Part shown: in pieces, positions 1 through 8,564 of the stretch
Layout of the letters: every line of letters starts with the position of its first letter
Position numbering within the stretch: the stretch's first letter is position 1
Assembly (NCBI RefSeq): GCF_009707705.1
Contig: NZ_WLYX01000001.1
Location: 496,001-560,000 of the forward strand
DNA length: 64,000 nucleotides
Source: Paludibacterium denitrificans
Lineage (GTDB): Bacteria > Pseudomonadota > Gammaproteobacteria > Burkholderiales > Chromobacteriaceae
Direction: 5' to 3'
Made by a program: the position numbers and the translations under genes
The notes under the pieces: model-generated
What the model saw: the letters and a program-made list of their open reading frames with translations, nothing else
What the model was told of the DNA's origin: nothing
The model's database searches: none

Positions 1-311
1 GATCAGCCGGGCGGCTCTACGCTTCCGGTTCCTCCTGCTGGCCCGGGTGGCATACCGGGTGGGATTTTTAGAGGGAAGAAACAGGAAGGGACTGCCGTCA
101 TTCCATCGCAAGGGCTGGCGGCCACCTATGTCGAGACTGGCCGCACCTACGGTGAAGAAGCCTCTGCCACGATGTTTTTCAGCAGCGATGGCATGTTCCG
201 TATTGGGTCCGTGCCGCTCAAAACACTGACGATAGCCGAGTCCAATAGTAATGGCGGTGCTGTCGGTAGCAACGTCAAAATCACGTTTACCGGAGAGGCG
301 CTTAAGCATGA
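1..311 (+). CDS. phage structural protein, C-terminal part (partial)
   Basis: The frame is open from the first base, so the start lies outside the window; about 103 residues are visible. They begin with a Pro/Gly-rich stretch (PVPPAGPGGIPGG) and continue as a Ser/Thr/Gly-rich beta-type sequence. The octamer GCTTAAGC at 300-307, read as GCCGGC (see findings), lets the frame end at TGA 309-311, overlapping the next start as ATGA. Translational coupling of that kind recurs through this phage block. I do not recognise the family; the position ahead of tail genes suggests a virion or tail component. Confidence 0.5.
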
Positions 312-1558
312 TGACAAAACCGGTCAAGCTGGGCTTCTTTGGTGGGTTGATTACCGGTCGGAAGACAGACGGAACCGGCACCTTTATCCGCCAGATTGAT
401 GGAAAAAACTTTCCATGTTCAAGCCTGTCAAGCTATGCGCCGTTTTCCCCAAAAATCGTGGATGGCGTAGTTACGGGTGGCGGGGTACCGGCCTACATCA
501 ATGAAATTGAGATCCCGAACGCGCCGCACAACGTCGATCAGGCTCGCCAGACAGTCTGGGGCAGTGGCCCAACACTAGGGGTGTATACCAATAAAACCCT
601 GTTTTGCAACTGGCTGGACTATGTCGGATGGCTGGTCCCGATTGGGCTGGGTGAGGTGATCTGGGTAGCTCTGCCGGGTGGCTGTGGCATGGCGTCCCAG
701 ATCGGGCATGACAAAGCCCCTGCTATCACGATCACCTATACCGGTGATGAGCCACCGGCCAAGCCAAAATGGGTGACGGCCTCAAAGGATGGCCGAAAGG
801 CCGTGCTATTTGGCGATAATGCCTTTTACGACGTGGCGGTGAACGTGATCAAGCTTACAGGCGTGGTCAACAGCGGGACGACCAGTACCGTCCGCTATGA
901 GGTTACGATGACCCTCACAAAAGAAACCCGGATCAATACCATCATCGGACATATCATTGCCAAAAATTCTGGAATCATTACACCTGTCACTATCCGGGGA
1001 TACCTGCAAGATCCCCAAAAAATTGACTCAGTTACGCTAAATGACTACGCGGATTATGGTGGTGAATTATGGAGAAGCTATGACGTTTATCGGGTTCACG
1101 ACCGGGCGGACTATCTAATCGGTGGTGATGTTTTTGTGTCATTTGAAACCGAGCGGGTCGGTCTTTCATTGCTACCTGAATTAACTCATGAGAACGCAAT
1201 CAACATGACGCGGGATAGCTATATGCAGACCAAAGACTATTACAACACCTTGGTTACGGCCTCTGTTCTTGGAAACCAAGTCTTCAATAAAGAGAAGTTC
1301 CCCTACACCAGTGAAATGGATGTCAATGTTAATGTGGTGCCGGGGAACGTTATCGATATTCGGATTAGAGAATACGACCCCATTGTCGTAGCCCTCTATG
1401 ATCGAAGCGTTATCTTCATGAACGGCGAGACCAGAACCGTCTATGACGACTCGAACACCATCAAGAAAGGGAGCAACCCCACTAATCTTAGGGCGGTATC
1501 ACCCGACAAGATATACCTGTCGGATGACCCCAAGGATATGAGCTGCTTTTTTGTGTAA
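308..1558 (+). CDS. phage protein of unknown function, probable virion/tail component
   Basis: About 416 residues starting MMTKPVKLGFFGG at ATG 308, which overlaps the TGA of the upstream gene. A longer reading from 251 is possible but would run through the miscalled octamer, so 308 is preferred. No signal peptide or clear membrane anchor is seen. The sequence is rich in beta-strand-forming residues with several short G-rich turns, and the C-terminus is ...DPKDMSCFFV. No family is recognised. Its place between a structural gene and the tail-fibre/lysis block suggests a tail or baseplate-associated role; that is context only. Confidence 0.6.
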   Translation: MMTKPVKLGFFGGLITGRKTDGTGTFIRQIDGKNFPCSSLSSYAPFSPKIVDGVVTGGGVPAYINEIEIPNAPHNVDQARQTVWGSGPTLGVYTNKTLFCNWLDYVGWLVPIGLGEVIWVALPGGCGMASQIGHDKAPAITITYTGDEPPAKPKWVTASKDGRKAVLFGDNAFYDVAVNVIKLTGVVNSGTTSTVRYEVTMTLTKETRINTIIGHIIAKNSGIITPVTIRGYLQDPQKIDSVTLNDYADYGGELWRSYDVYRVHDRADYLIGGDVFVSFETERVGLSLLPELTHENAINMTRDSYMQTKDYYNTLVTASVLGNQVFNKEKFPYTSEMDVNVNVVPGNVIDIRIREYDPIVVALYDRSVIFMNGETRTVYDDSNTIKKGSNPTNLRAVSPDKIYLSDDPKDMSCFFV

Positions 1559-1601
1559 GAAAGACTGTTAGGTGACGAATGGTGTTCGTTGCAGTGCAAC
1601 G

Positions 1602-2192
1602 TTACCGTACCAAGGAGATCCGAAAAACCTTGCCATACATGCTTTCCAACAGGGAAAGTAGTCGGTCGCCACATTGATTCTGTCGTAGAAGCTGCCGTAC
1701 CAGCCATGCACTGGGTAGCGCAACGAGCGAGGCACCAATGATGTCCATGGGGAAATGCACGCCCAAGAAGACGCGAGACCAGCCAACCAGCGCCCCAGAC
1801 AACAGAACGAAGCCACCAAATTTGCGCAGCCCGGAGAGCATCATGCCAAAGCCAAGAGTGAAAAATACGGTCGCATGGTCGCTGGGGAAAGAGGCCTCGG
1901 GCTTATGCTCCAGCAAGGCATGGCCAAGTCCGATCATGAAAGGACGTGGGTGAGGCCATACCATGGTGATGATTTGCCCGATGGCCAAGGCCAAACCGAC
2001 TCCAAGTGCGGAATTGATCGCCGCACTTCTTTCGGTACGATCCCCTTTAACCCATAGCCAGACCAGTAGTAACGGAATGCTATAAATCAACCACTGCGCA
2101 AGAAACATCGCGATCTGAATAGTTGCTGTTGAAGGATGGCTTCCGGCATTAATCAGCAGAAAAAGGCTGTGATTCCAGTGTTCCATTTGCAT
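1602..2192 (-). CDS. PAP2-family membrane phosphatase (undecaprenyl-diphosphatase-like), prophage cargo
   Basis: An intact 196-residue protein with several hydrophobic segments and the three-part PAP2 signature: PRP at residues 82-84, FPSDH at 102-106, and SRVFLGVHFPMD at 139-150 (catalytic His with Arg and Asp). In this family such membrane enzymes, for example BcrC/YbjG, dephosphorylate undecaprenyl pyrophosphate and can give bacitracin tolerance; substrate here is inferred. The gene is the only one on the minus strand inside the rightward phage block. That is the usual look of an independently transcribed prophage cargo gene (moron). It could also act on another lipid phosphate. Confidence 0.82.
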   Translation of the reverse strand: MQMEHWNHSLFLLINAGSHPSTATIQIAMFLAQWLIYSIPLLLVWLWVKGDRTERSAAINSALGVGLALAIGQIITMVWPHPRPFMIGLGHALLEHKPEASFPSDHATVFFTLGFGMMLSGLRKFGGFVLLSGALVGWSRVFLGVHFPMDIIGASLVALPSAWLVRQLLRQNQCGDRLLSLLESMYGKVFRISLVR

Positions 2193-2361
2193 AACCTTGT
2201 ATCAAGCAAGCCGTGGATTCTTGCCCGGCAAAGGAGTGCACTTTACCAGACTCAACCTTTAGTTTTCCTTAAGAGGTCAGTAATGCTTACAAGTGCTGGG
2301 GGAGCTGCTGGAACAAGTACGACCGGCGAGCTATATCACTAGCAAACAGATTTATGAAACC

Positions 2362-2385
2362 AAACCCGCTTCGGCGGGTTTTTTT
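2362..2385 (+). terminator. intrinsic terminator
   Basis: A GC-rich hairpin (AACCCGC TTCG GCGGGTT) is followed by a run of seven T. It lies just ahead of the next phage gene and separates it from the region of the inverted PAP2 gene. The short stretch before it (2193-2361) holds no gene I can support. Confidence 0.85.
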
Positions 2386-2400
2386 ATGCCCGGAGTAACC

Positions 2401-2983
2401 ATGCAAATCATTCGCGGCGATACCGGCGTCGCCAGATCCGGCTTGAGAGCGGACAGCTTAAAACCGCGCCCATCACAGCCATGGACAGTAGTCATGACAA
2501 TGTCCGGCTTGTGGTGCCGGTCATGGCCTGCCGACACACTGGCGGGTGGCTGTTATCGGAGGGATGTTTCCCGGCCTGACAGCCAGAAACCGCCCGCCTC
2601 GGCAGGATGACTTCCTTGAGTGCCTGGCGCTGGATGCTGACACGCTGGAAATCACGAACATCAACGGCATGGGCTGGCCACCCTATTCTGCTGGCGCCGC
2701 GGTGATCCAGTACGGGCCGCCGCTGGATCTGTCCGGCGTGGCCGCCGCACGCATGCAGTTTCGTCAGGCAGTAACCAGTGACGTGGTGTTGGCCGAGCTG
2801 ACTTTAAACAGTGGTTTGTCGGTGACGGATGGTGCGGTGGACGTGATCGCCTCGGCATCAGTGACGGCTGGCTTACCCGCTGGGCCCGTCTTCGCCTCGC
2901 TGGAACTGACCTATGCCGATGGGACGGTCCGTACGGTTCTCTCGAACATGCGGATCGATGTCGTGGAGGACGTAACACGATGA
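2401..2983 (+). CDS. phage protein of unknown function (reconstructed over two frame breaks)
   Basis: The start is MQIIRGDTGVAR at ATG 2401, directly after a terminator. As read, the frame breaks near 2434, where the protein needs GCCAGG (a CCAGG site) but GCCAG is present, and near 2522, where GCCGGCC is needed. With both repaired it is one protein of about 195 residues running through LVVPAHGLPTHWRVAVIGG and ending RIDVVEDVTR. The second half looks like a beta-sandwich tail-type domain. The stop overlaps the next ATG (ATGA, 2980-2983). Family not recognised; a virion-associated role is inferred from context. Confidence 0.6.
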
Positions 2984-3150
2984 CGGAATGTTCACCGGTA
3001 GTCGTCATCGATGACCAGTCTTTAATCGTCACGGTGAGTGATCCAGAGCCGATTGTTCCGGTCATCGGAATCCACGGCCCGCCGGGGCCATCCGGTACCG
3101 ATGACTTCAATCTCGACCTCACCCTGATTTTCAACATCGCCCAACTATAA
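2980..3150 (+). CDS. small phage protein, 56 residues
   Basis: A 56-residue frame starts at ATG 2980, overlapping the upstream TGA, and stops at 3148-3150. It begins MTECSPVVVIDDQS and carries a short collagen-like segment (GIHGPPGPSG). Tight coupling on the left and a 12-base gap to the next start on the right support it as a real gene despite its size. Similar tiny proteins sit ahead of tail-fibre genes in many phages, sometimes as fibre linkers, but I cannot assign a function. Confidence 0.55.
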   Translation: MTECSPVVVIDDQSLIVTVSDPEPIVPVIGIHGPPGPSGTDDFNLDLTLIFNIAQL

Positions 3151-3161
3151 GGATCACCCCC

Positions 3162-3651
3162 ATGAGCCTAGACCTCGTACTGACCTCCCTTGCCCAAGCC
3201 ATGGGTGCCAAGGTCAAAGAAGTCAAAACCATGATTGGCAACCCGGCTGCCTTGTCCACTACCGACAAGACCAGTCTTGTGGCGGCCATCAACGAGCTGC
3301 AGGCCGCCGTGGTCGCGGCCGCCACATCCGGTGGCGCGGCCATTGACGATACCCGAGGCCAGTGCAGCCACCGTCTACTCCTCAAGCAAGGTGACCGATC
3401 TGTTTGCCCAGCTGAAGAACGACATTCTCGGCGGGGCCAGTGCAGCCTATGACACGCTGAAAGAGATCGAAGCCAAGCTGGGGAGCGATGACACGGCATT
3501 GGCCAACCTGCTCGCCGCCGTGGGGAATCGGGTCAGTTTTGCCGATCAGCAGAACCTGACCACCGCCCAGAAGCTGCAAGCGTGCCAGAACATCGGTATC
3601 GGTAATCCGGAAGTGGATCTGGTGGCCGTCTTTAATACCGCCATGTTGTAG
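3162..3651 (+). CDS. phage protein, probable tail or head fibre-associated (one frame break)
   Basis: The start is MSLDLVLTSLAQAM. The motif SLVAAINELQ near residue 40 is common in phage fibre-type proteins. The frame breaks near 3350, where CCGAGG stands for an expected CCAGG; repaired, the protein continues through DDTQASAATVYSSSKV to ...DLVAVFNTAML, about 163 residues. The C-terminal half is helical and Ala-rich. It sits 8 bases before the tail-fibre gene. Function assigned only by context and the fibre-like motif. Confidence 0.6.
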
Positions 3652-3659
3652 GAGGTGCC

Positions 3660-4807
3660 ATGCTGCTGTCTGAGGAATTGTCTGCGGTGGTGCAAGAGAT
3701 TGCGGCAAGAATCAAGGCGCTATTCGATCGAGGCGCCAGCAAGTCGGGCGACATTCTCTATTCCGCCGATGCCCCCGGACCTGACTGGCTGCCATGCGAT
3801 GGCTCGGCCTACCTGCAAAGCAGCTATCCGGTGCTGTACGGGAAGCTGGGAAGCATTCCAACCAGTAACATTGGCGATCTTGTTCCTCAGGCCATGCCGA
3901 CCTCAAACTGGTCAGCAGTAACCTTTGGCAATGGTCTATTCATCGCGCTGGTGGCAGGTTCAAGCCTGTATTCCTATACCTCCACGGATGGGCTGACCTG
4001 GACAAAGCGGAACATGGGGGCAAGTGTTTCATGGACAGCTGTGGCCTATGGGAATGGCGTTTTTGTCGCGATCGCCAGCGGCACGACGACCATGGCCACG
4101 TCACCGGACGGTATCAATTGGACAACGCATGTAATGCCAGTGTCTACCTCGTGGAAGCTGTTGGCGTTTGGTAACGGTGTCTTCGTAGCGATGGCCAATA
4201 ACACCTCCATCGCTGCCACGTCTCCGGATGGCGTGACATGGACACAGCGAGCGATAGCGGGGTCGGCCAACTGGTATGCCATGACTTACGGCAACGGTCT
4301 ATTCGTGGCGGTCACTTTCGGCAACCTTGTCAGCGCCACGTCACCAGACGGCGTGACGTGGACACTGGGCAGCAAGCTCCCGCTGTCAGGCAACTGGACC
4401 GGTATCGCCTGCGGCAATGGGGTATTTGTTGCCACCGGTAGCGTCGGGATGGCCATCTCGACGGACGGGATCAACTGGACGGGCTTTCCGACGCCCTACA
4501 TGTCGTCGGCCTACACGGTTGTTTTCTGTAATGGCTATTTTGCCGCGTTTGGTACCGGCTACCTGTCCATCACGTCGGAGGACGGTAGCCACTGGGGCAA
4601 GCACATCCTTTCCGCCTCAATCGTTGCGAACTGTTCTGCGGCTTAAGCGTAAGCGTCATCGTTGCCCTATCAAACTCGACACAGCTCTACGGCGTTTCCC
4701 CTGACGGGCCGCGTTACAGCTACGACACCGGCACCCAGTTTGTCGTCCCTGACATCGACGCGCTGGATGGGCGTATCAGCCAGCTCAAAGCTTACGTGAG
4801 GACTTAA
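3660..4807 (+). CDS. phage tail fibre with propeller-like repeats (one frame break)
   Basis: About 382 residues. An N-terminal segment of about 75 residues (MLLSEELSAVVQEIAARIKA, then GDILYSADAPGPDWLPCDG) resembles tail-collar domains that anchor fibres. After it, from about residue 80 to 310, six or so repeats of the form W-x-YGNG-x-FVA...ATSPDG-x-xW follow one another, as in beta-propeller or BNR-like folds, suggesting a glycan-binding receptor domain. The frame breaks at 4641-4648 (GCTTAAGC for GCCGGC). After repair it continues through SVIVALSNSTQLYG and ends ISQLKAYVRT at 4807, two bases before the next start. Confidence 0.75.
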
Positions 4808-4809
4808 CC

Positions 4810-5261
4810 ATGGCCGACCTGATCAGTGTTTACGTCTGTGGTTCTGACTGGCTGTTTGACCATGTTGAACAGCTTGACCCGACTGGGCCGCTCCCGCACT
4901 ACTCGACACTAACGCCGGTACCACCAATATCGGGGAGCGAGGTGGCCAAGTACCAGAACGGCCAGTGGGTGGTGCTGCCGGAACAGCCAATCAAATCGGA
5001 GGTCGTGCCAGACCCGGCACCGGCTATTCCGCAGGAAGTCACTCGCTTTCAAGCGCGTGGTGCGCTTTACCAAGCTGGGCTACTGGACAAGGTGGAGACA
5101 TTCATTGCTGCCGAGGGGACAGACATGATGCTGAAGCTGGCCGGCAGGACGCCCAAACGTTTAAGCGGTACTCGCCGTTTATCACCGGCGTGGGACAGCT
5201 GCTTGGGTTGACCGATGCGCAGCTGGATGCGCTGTTTACTACTGCAAGCACGATCGAATAA
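4810..5261 (+). CDS. phage tail-fibre assembly/accessory protein (one frame break)
   Basis: It starts MADLISVYVCGSDWLFD right after the fibre gene. A central W-containing strand region (YQNGQWVVLPEQP) is typical of small proteins encoded downstream of tail fibres, many of which are fibre-assembly chaperones. The frame breaks near 5143, where GGCCAGG is expected and GGCAGG is read. Repaired, the C-terminus reads AQTFKRYSPFITGVGQLLG...TASTIE, about 150 residues. The chaperone role is inferred from position and length. Confidence 0.6.
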
Positions 5262-5263
5262 CA

Positions 5264-5317
5264 CCCGGCTCGGCCGGTTTTTTTTTACGCCTCACGTTTT
5301 TACGTGGGGCTTTTTTA
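5264..5317 (+). terminator. two consecutive terminator-like hairpins
   Basis: The first hairpin (CCGGC TCG GCCGG) is followed by nine T (5264-5286). The second (GCCTCACG TTTT ACGTGGGGC, imperfect) is followed by six T (5289-5317). Together they close the tail-fibre transcript before the lysis genes. Confidence 0.75.
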
Positions 5318-5335
5318 TGCCTGAAGGGGGCGGAC

Positions 5336-5662
5336 ATGGGGGATTCATCAGAGGTACAGGTCACTCGACTGACAGAGCAGATGCTGAGCTTGCAGCGGGA
5401 AATGTCCTCAATGGCAGTGATGATGCAGCGGCTGGCTGACAGCGTGGAGGCATTGACCAAAGAGAACATGCGCATCGCCACGGCGGAGGTGCAAGTCGCG
5501 GCACTGCTGCGCGGGCAGGAATCGCTTTGGGAGGAGATCCGCAACATCAATGATCGCCAGCAGCAGCTAGGCAGCAAAGCGGCCGGTGGCATGTGGGATG
5601 TACTGAAGCTGTGTGGCGCCGCTGTGGTTGGTGTCGTCGCTGCGAAATATGGGAGCAAGTAA
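5336..5662 (+). CDS. small coiled-coil membrane protein, putative holin/lysis accessory
   Basis: 108 residues, intact. Residues ~5-70 form a charged heptad-rich coiled coil, and a single hydrophobic segment (LKLCGAAVVGVVAAKYG) lies at the very C-terminus. This architecture matches XhlA/BhlA-like lysis accessory proteins. Its stop at 5660-5662 abuts the ATG of the endolysin at 5663. The context (lysozyme and holin immediately after) supports a lysis role, but an unrelated membrane coiled-coil protein cannot be excluded. Confidence 0.6.
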   Translation: MGDSSEVQVTRLTEQMLSLQREMSSMAVMMQRLADSVEALTKENMRIATAEVQVAALLRGQESLWEEIRNINDRQQQLGSKAAGGMWDVLKLCGAAVVGVVAAKYGSK

Positions 5663-6132
5663 ATGACGTTTGATGAAGCATTCGAGTCACTGATTGGCCA
5701 TGAAGGTGGCTACGTCAACAACCCGGCGGATCCGGGTGGAGAAACCAAATTCGGGATCAGCAAGCGGAGCTATCCCGGAGTTGATATCAAGAGCCTGACA
5801 CTGGATCAGGCCAAGGCCATCTATCTGCGTGACTTCTGGAAGTCGGTGGGCTGTGATGCGGTTCCGCTTACTGCGGCTTTTGACCTGTTCGATATGGCCG
5901 TCAACTCTGGGGTCAAGCGTGCCATTACCACGCTGCAAACGGCGGCGGCCGTCACGGCGGATGGGATTCTGGGGCCGGTGACCCTGCGGGCGGTAGCGGC
6001 GATGCCCGGTGCAACGTTGGTGGCCCGGTTCAATGGCGCGCGTCTGAACTTCATGACGAATCTTGCGACCGGCCAACCTTTGGTAAGGGCTGGGCGCGTC
6101 GTATTGCTGACAATTTGATGAGGGCGGAATGA
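5663..6132 (+). CDS. phage endolysin, glycoside hydrolase 108-type N-acetylmuramidase
   Basis: The N-terminus MTFDEAFESLIGHEGGYVNN with PADPGGETKFGISK is the GH108 hallmark, with the catalytic Glu at residue 14. It should cleave the MurNAc-GlcNAc bond of peptidoglycan. A peptidoglycan-binding-like C-terminal half includes TADGILGPVTLRAV. The frame breaks near 6070, where ACCTGGCC is expected and ACCGGCC is read. Repaired, the C-terminus is FGKGWARRIADNLMRAE with TGA at 6130-6132, giving about 156 residues and overlapping the holin start (ATGA). No signal peptide is seen, so it depends on a holin. Confidence 0.85.
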
Positions 6133-6656
6133 TGGACTGGAAAAACGTGTTGGGTACGGTGGCGCCGTGGATCGGGACGGCCATGGGTGGCCCGCTGGGC
6201 GGGATGGCGGTCTCGGCGGTCGCGGATGCGCTGGGGCTGTCGGATAAAACTGAAGAGGCGATCAAGACTGCCCTGTCCGGTGCCACGCCAGAGCAGATGC
6301 TGGCGGTGAAGAAAGCGGATCAGGATTTTGCTATCCGTATGCAAGAACTGGGGTTCGCCAACCTTCAGAAGCTGGAAGAAATCGCCGCGGATGACCGGGA
6401 TAGCGCGCGCAAGCGTGAGGAATCGGTTCGTGACAACACTCCGAAAGTGCTGGCCTACACCATCGTCTTTGGCTTCATCGCCATGGCCTTCGGTATTCTG
6501 TTCGGCCAGCTGCATGCGGATACGGTTCTGACCGGGACGGTGATTGGTTATCTCTCGGCCAAAGCTGAACAGGTGGCGGCCTACTACTTCGGCAGCACGG
6601 CCAACAGCTCGCGCAAGACGGAACTTCTGGCGCAGTCAGCGCCGGTTGGGAAGTGA
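6129..6656 (+). CDS. phage holin of the 3-TM / GTA-holin type
   Basis: 175 residues, intact. A Gly/Ala-rich hydrophobic N-terminus (VAPWIGTAMGGPLGGMAVSA) is followed by a charged helical centre ending DDRDSARKREESVRDNTPK. Two hydrophobic segments follow (VLAYTIVFGFIAMAFGILFG and TVLTGTVIGYLSAK). The charged block before the last two segments is typical of this holin family. It starts inside the stop of the endolysin gene, so the two are translated together. It is the last recognisable phage gene before the AT-rich boundary. Confidence 0.75.
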   Translation: MMDWKNVLGTVAPWIGTAMGGPLGGMAVSAVADALGLSDKTEEAIKTALSGATPEQMLAVKKADQDFAIRMQELGFANLQKLEEIAADDRDSARKREESVRDNTPKVLAYTIVFGFIAMAFGILFGQLHADTVLTGTVIGYLSAKAEQVAAYYFGSTANSSRKTELLAQSAPVGK

Positions 6657-6969
6657 TTGGGTAGTGACAAGCGGACGTCCAGGCCAGTTAGGCTGGCGTC
6701 TGCTTGCGACCCAAAGCAGTCATGTTGCCAAGCAATGATAATTAAAACCTATATTTTAATTATTCAATAATGCATTTTTGAGTAAAAAGCAAATAGTGAA
6801 ACAGTTCAACACGCGCCACTCCAGTGGTAATTGCAATAAGTGATGCTGTGATTGTTTTACTTGCGTGCGCGCGCGTAGATATCTTAAATGCATTAATTGA
6901 ATGTCAATCTACTCATTTGTATGCCGCGCAGATTTTGAACCAGCACCAGTAAATTATAGAAAATAATAA
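6657..6969. other. AT-rich gene-free stretch at the prophage edge
   Basis: About 310 bases of markedly low GC, with long A/T runs around 6735-6800 and a short alternating GC tract (GCGTGCGCGCGCG) near 6863. I see no gene, tRNA or strong terminator. It probably marks the transition out of the prophage. Confidence 0.5.
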
Positions 6970-7416
6970 TTAAGATGGTAAAGTTGGTTTCTTGTAGATG
7001 TGAATCGCCCAAACAACAGGTACAAGTAATACAAAAGCACACATTACCCCCAGTAGGCATGGGTGATTTCTTGAAAATATCGGATTATTATCAATAAATA
7101 TCATTTCCATGCTAAGAATCGGAGCGATAGATAAAAGTAGATTGAAAATTGACCTGAACTTAGTGTTTTGCAGCACATCTGTCGTTCCAGCAAAATGGCA
7201 TGCACTTTTGTGTAGACACAGTATTCCAAGTGTTACTATGAAAAACACCACGCCTCCAATGGAAATGCTTTCCGTTAGGTTTGTATTTTCCCATAGCTCG
7301 ATTCCCGCCACTGTGAACAAATAGCCAGTAAAGAGAGTTGCCAAGCCGACCAATAAATAAATACAACCTACCTTTATGCTTTTTTGAGGGAATTTATTAT
7401 ATTTATATGGTGGCAT
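6970..7416 (-). CDS. orphan membrane protein of unknown function, low GC
   Basis: 148 residues, intact, starting MPPYKYNKFPQKSIKVG. Four hydrophobic segments are visible, at about residues 15-36, 50-70, 87-105 and 118-138, so it is an inner-membrane protein. Base composition is much lower in GC than the flanking genes, and it carries none of the GTTGGCCGAA words common further on. Both fit recent acquisition, perhaps as the last cargo gene of the prophage. No family is recognised. Confidence 0.55.
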   Translation of the reverse strand: MPPYKYNKFPQKSIKVGCIYLLVGLATLFTGYLFTVAGIELWENTNLTESISIGGVVFFIVTLGILCLHKSACHFAGTTDVLQNTKFRSIFNLLLSIAPILSMEMIFIDNNPIFSRNHPCLLGVMCAFVLLVPVVWAIHIYKKPTLPS

Positions 7417-7736
7417 AATTACCTGCTTTCATTTCCATTCACGACACCTGCGAGTAAGCGTTGTAAGTAGAATTTAATCTGCCAGCTTCTTGTCAGCATC
7501 AATCCGCGGCAATGTCTCCAAACAACTCAATTCCGAAGTTAGACAGCCGTCCCATTCAGGCTATTTGGAATGGCCGTTTCTGGCCGATAGCAGTACTTTG
7601 CGGATGGCAGCTATGTGAACAACGGAAGTTACGATGATATCGGGAAATATTAGAAGTTCTTCTAATATTTTGTTGTTAGAAAACAAAAAGGCCACCTTGC
7701 AAGGCGGCCTAAATGCTTGATTTTTATACTGTATTT
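7417..7736. other. gene-free stretch between orphan gene and tRNA-Pro
   Basis: No coding region is supported. It holds the upstream region of the minus-strand orphan gene, a short AT-rich inverted repeat near 7652-7667 (TTAGAAG TTC TTCTAAT), and the terminator of tRNA-Pro (7685-7710). If the prophage used tRNA-Pro as attachment site, the attachment core would lie near 7737. Confidence 0.4.
7685..7710 (-). terminator. terminator downstream of tRNA-Pro
   Basis: On the minus strand a strong hairpin (AGGCCGCCTT GC AAGGTGGCCT) is followed by a run of five T. It lies about 27 bases beyond the CCA end of tRNA-Pro and ends that transcript. Confidence 0.8.
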
Positions 7737-7813
7737 TGGTCGGGGTGAGAAGATTCGAACTTCCGACCCTCTGCACCCCATGCAGATGCGCTACCAGGCT
7801 GCGCTACACCCCG
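7737..7813 (-). tRNA. tRNA-Pro (anticodon GGG)
   Basis: 77 bases on the minus strand. The acceptor stem is CGGGGTG/CACCCCG with discriminator A and an encoded CCA (TGG at 7737-7739 on the plus strand). The D-arm AGCGCAGCCTGGTAGCGC, the anticodon loop ATGGGGT giving anticodon GGG, and the T-arm with GTTCGAATC are all present. It closely matches bacterial tRNA-Pro. Its 3' end faces the prophage, so it is a candidate integration site. Confidence 0.95.
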
Positions 7814-7846
7814 ACTCAAGAGCAGACAATTATAAACACTAAATGG

Positions 7847-8197
7847 CTATTTATCAATCCCGGCATCCAGCCACGCCAGAATAGACTCCAACTCAGCCCG
7901 TACTTCCTGTGCCGTGATTGGCCGTAAAATTTCGCCATCACTTCCTAAACGCTGACGCGCCCCGTGAATCGTAAAACCATCGTCATACAGCAATCCACGA
8001 ATACGTCGTACCAGTAGCACCTCATGGTGCTGGTAATAACGACGGTTACCGCGCCGTTTCACCTGACGCAACTGGGAAAACTCCTGCTCCCAATAACGCA
8101 GCACGTGGGGTTTAACCCCAGTCAATTCACTGACTTCACTGATGGTGAAGTAACGTTTGGATGGAATTGACGGCAGATCAGCCTTGCTTGTTAGCAT
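7847..8197 (-). CDS. MerR-family transcriptional regulator
   Basis: Starting at [17 protein letters not shown] gives 116 residues. An upstream in-frame ATG at 8236 would add 13 residues, but it lies inside ihfA and lacks a binding site. Residues ~15-60 are a MerR winged-helix domain ([20 protein letters not shown] followed by YWEQEF and a basic RRGNRRYY wing). A short helical C-terminus follows without metal-binding cysteines. The gene overlaps the end of ihfA, an arrangement widely conserved in Beta- and Gammaproteobacteria. The effector is unknown. Confidence 0.88.
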   Translation of the reverse strand: MLTSKADLPSIPSKRYFTISEVSELTGVKPHVLRYWEQEFSQLRQVKRRGNRRYYQHHEVLLVRRIRGLLYDDGFTIHGARQRLGSDGEILRPITAQEVRAELESILAWLDAGIDK

Positions 8198-8480
8198 GGT
8201 ATTGCTCAACCATTCCCTTGAGTTTCTGACTGGCATGGAAAGTCACTACACGGCGTGCCGTAATCGGAATTTCCTCCCCGGTTTTGGGGTTACGCCCCGG
8301 ACGTTGTGGCTTGTCGCGCAACTGGAAATTGCCAAAACCCGACAATTTCACGGTATCACCGGTTTCTAATGCCAACCTGATTTCTTCAAAAAACGATTCG
8401 ACCATGTCCTTGGCTTCGCGTTTGTTCAAACCGACCTCATCAAACAGCAGATCGGCCAGCTCAGCTTTCGTCAAAGTCAT
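8178..8480 (-). CDS. ihfA: integration host factor subunit alpha
   Basis: 100 residues starting [20 protein letters not shown], with the purine-rich site AAAGGGAA before ATG 8480. A reading from 8558 would add an unconserved leader. The HU/IHF fold is complete, with the DNA-binding beta arm [17 protein letters not shown] and the proline that intercalates into bent DNA. It pairs with IhfB to bend DNA in recombination, replication and regulation. It lies downstream of pheT, as in most Proteobacteria, and its stop lies inside merR. Confidence 0.96.
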   Translation of the reverse strand: MTLTKAELADLLFDEVGLNKREAKDMVESFFEEIRLALETGDTVKLSGFGNFQLRDKPQRPGRNPKTGEEIPITARRVVTFHASQKLKGMVEQYHANKQG

Positions 8481-8564
8481 GAAATTCCCTTTACTACCAG
8501 AAACTAAAACAAAGCCGCTTTTGCTGCAACAGTTGGCAGCAAAAGCGACCTGACTCACTTAATG

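Noticed and set aside
2193..2361. Small plus-strand frames around 2283-2342 as phage genes
   Set aside because: Too short, no ribosome binding site, and they run across the upstream region of the inverted PAP2 gene and into a terminator.
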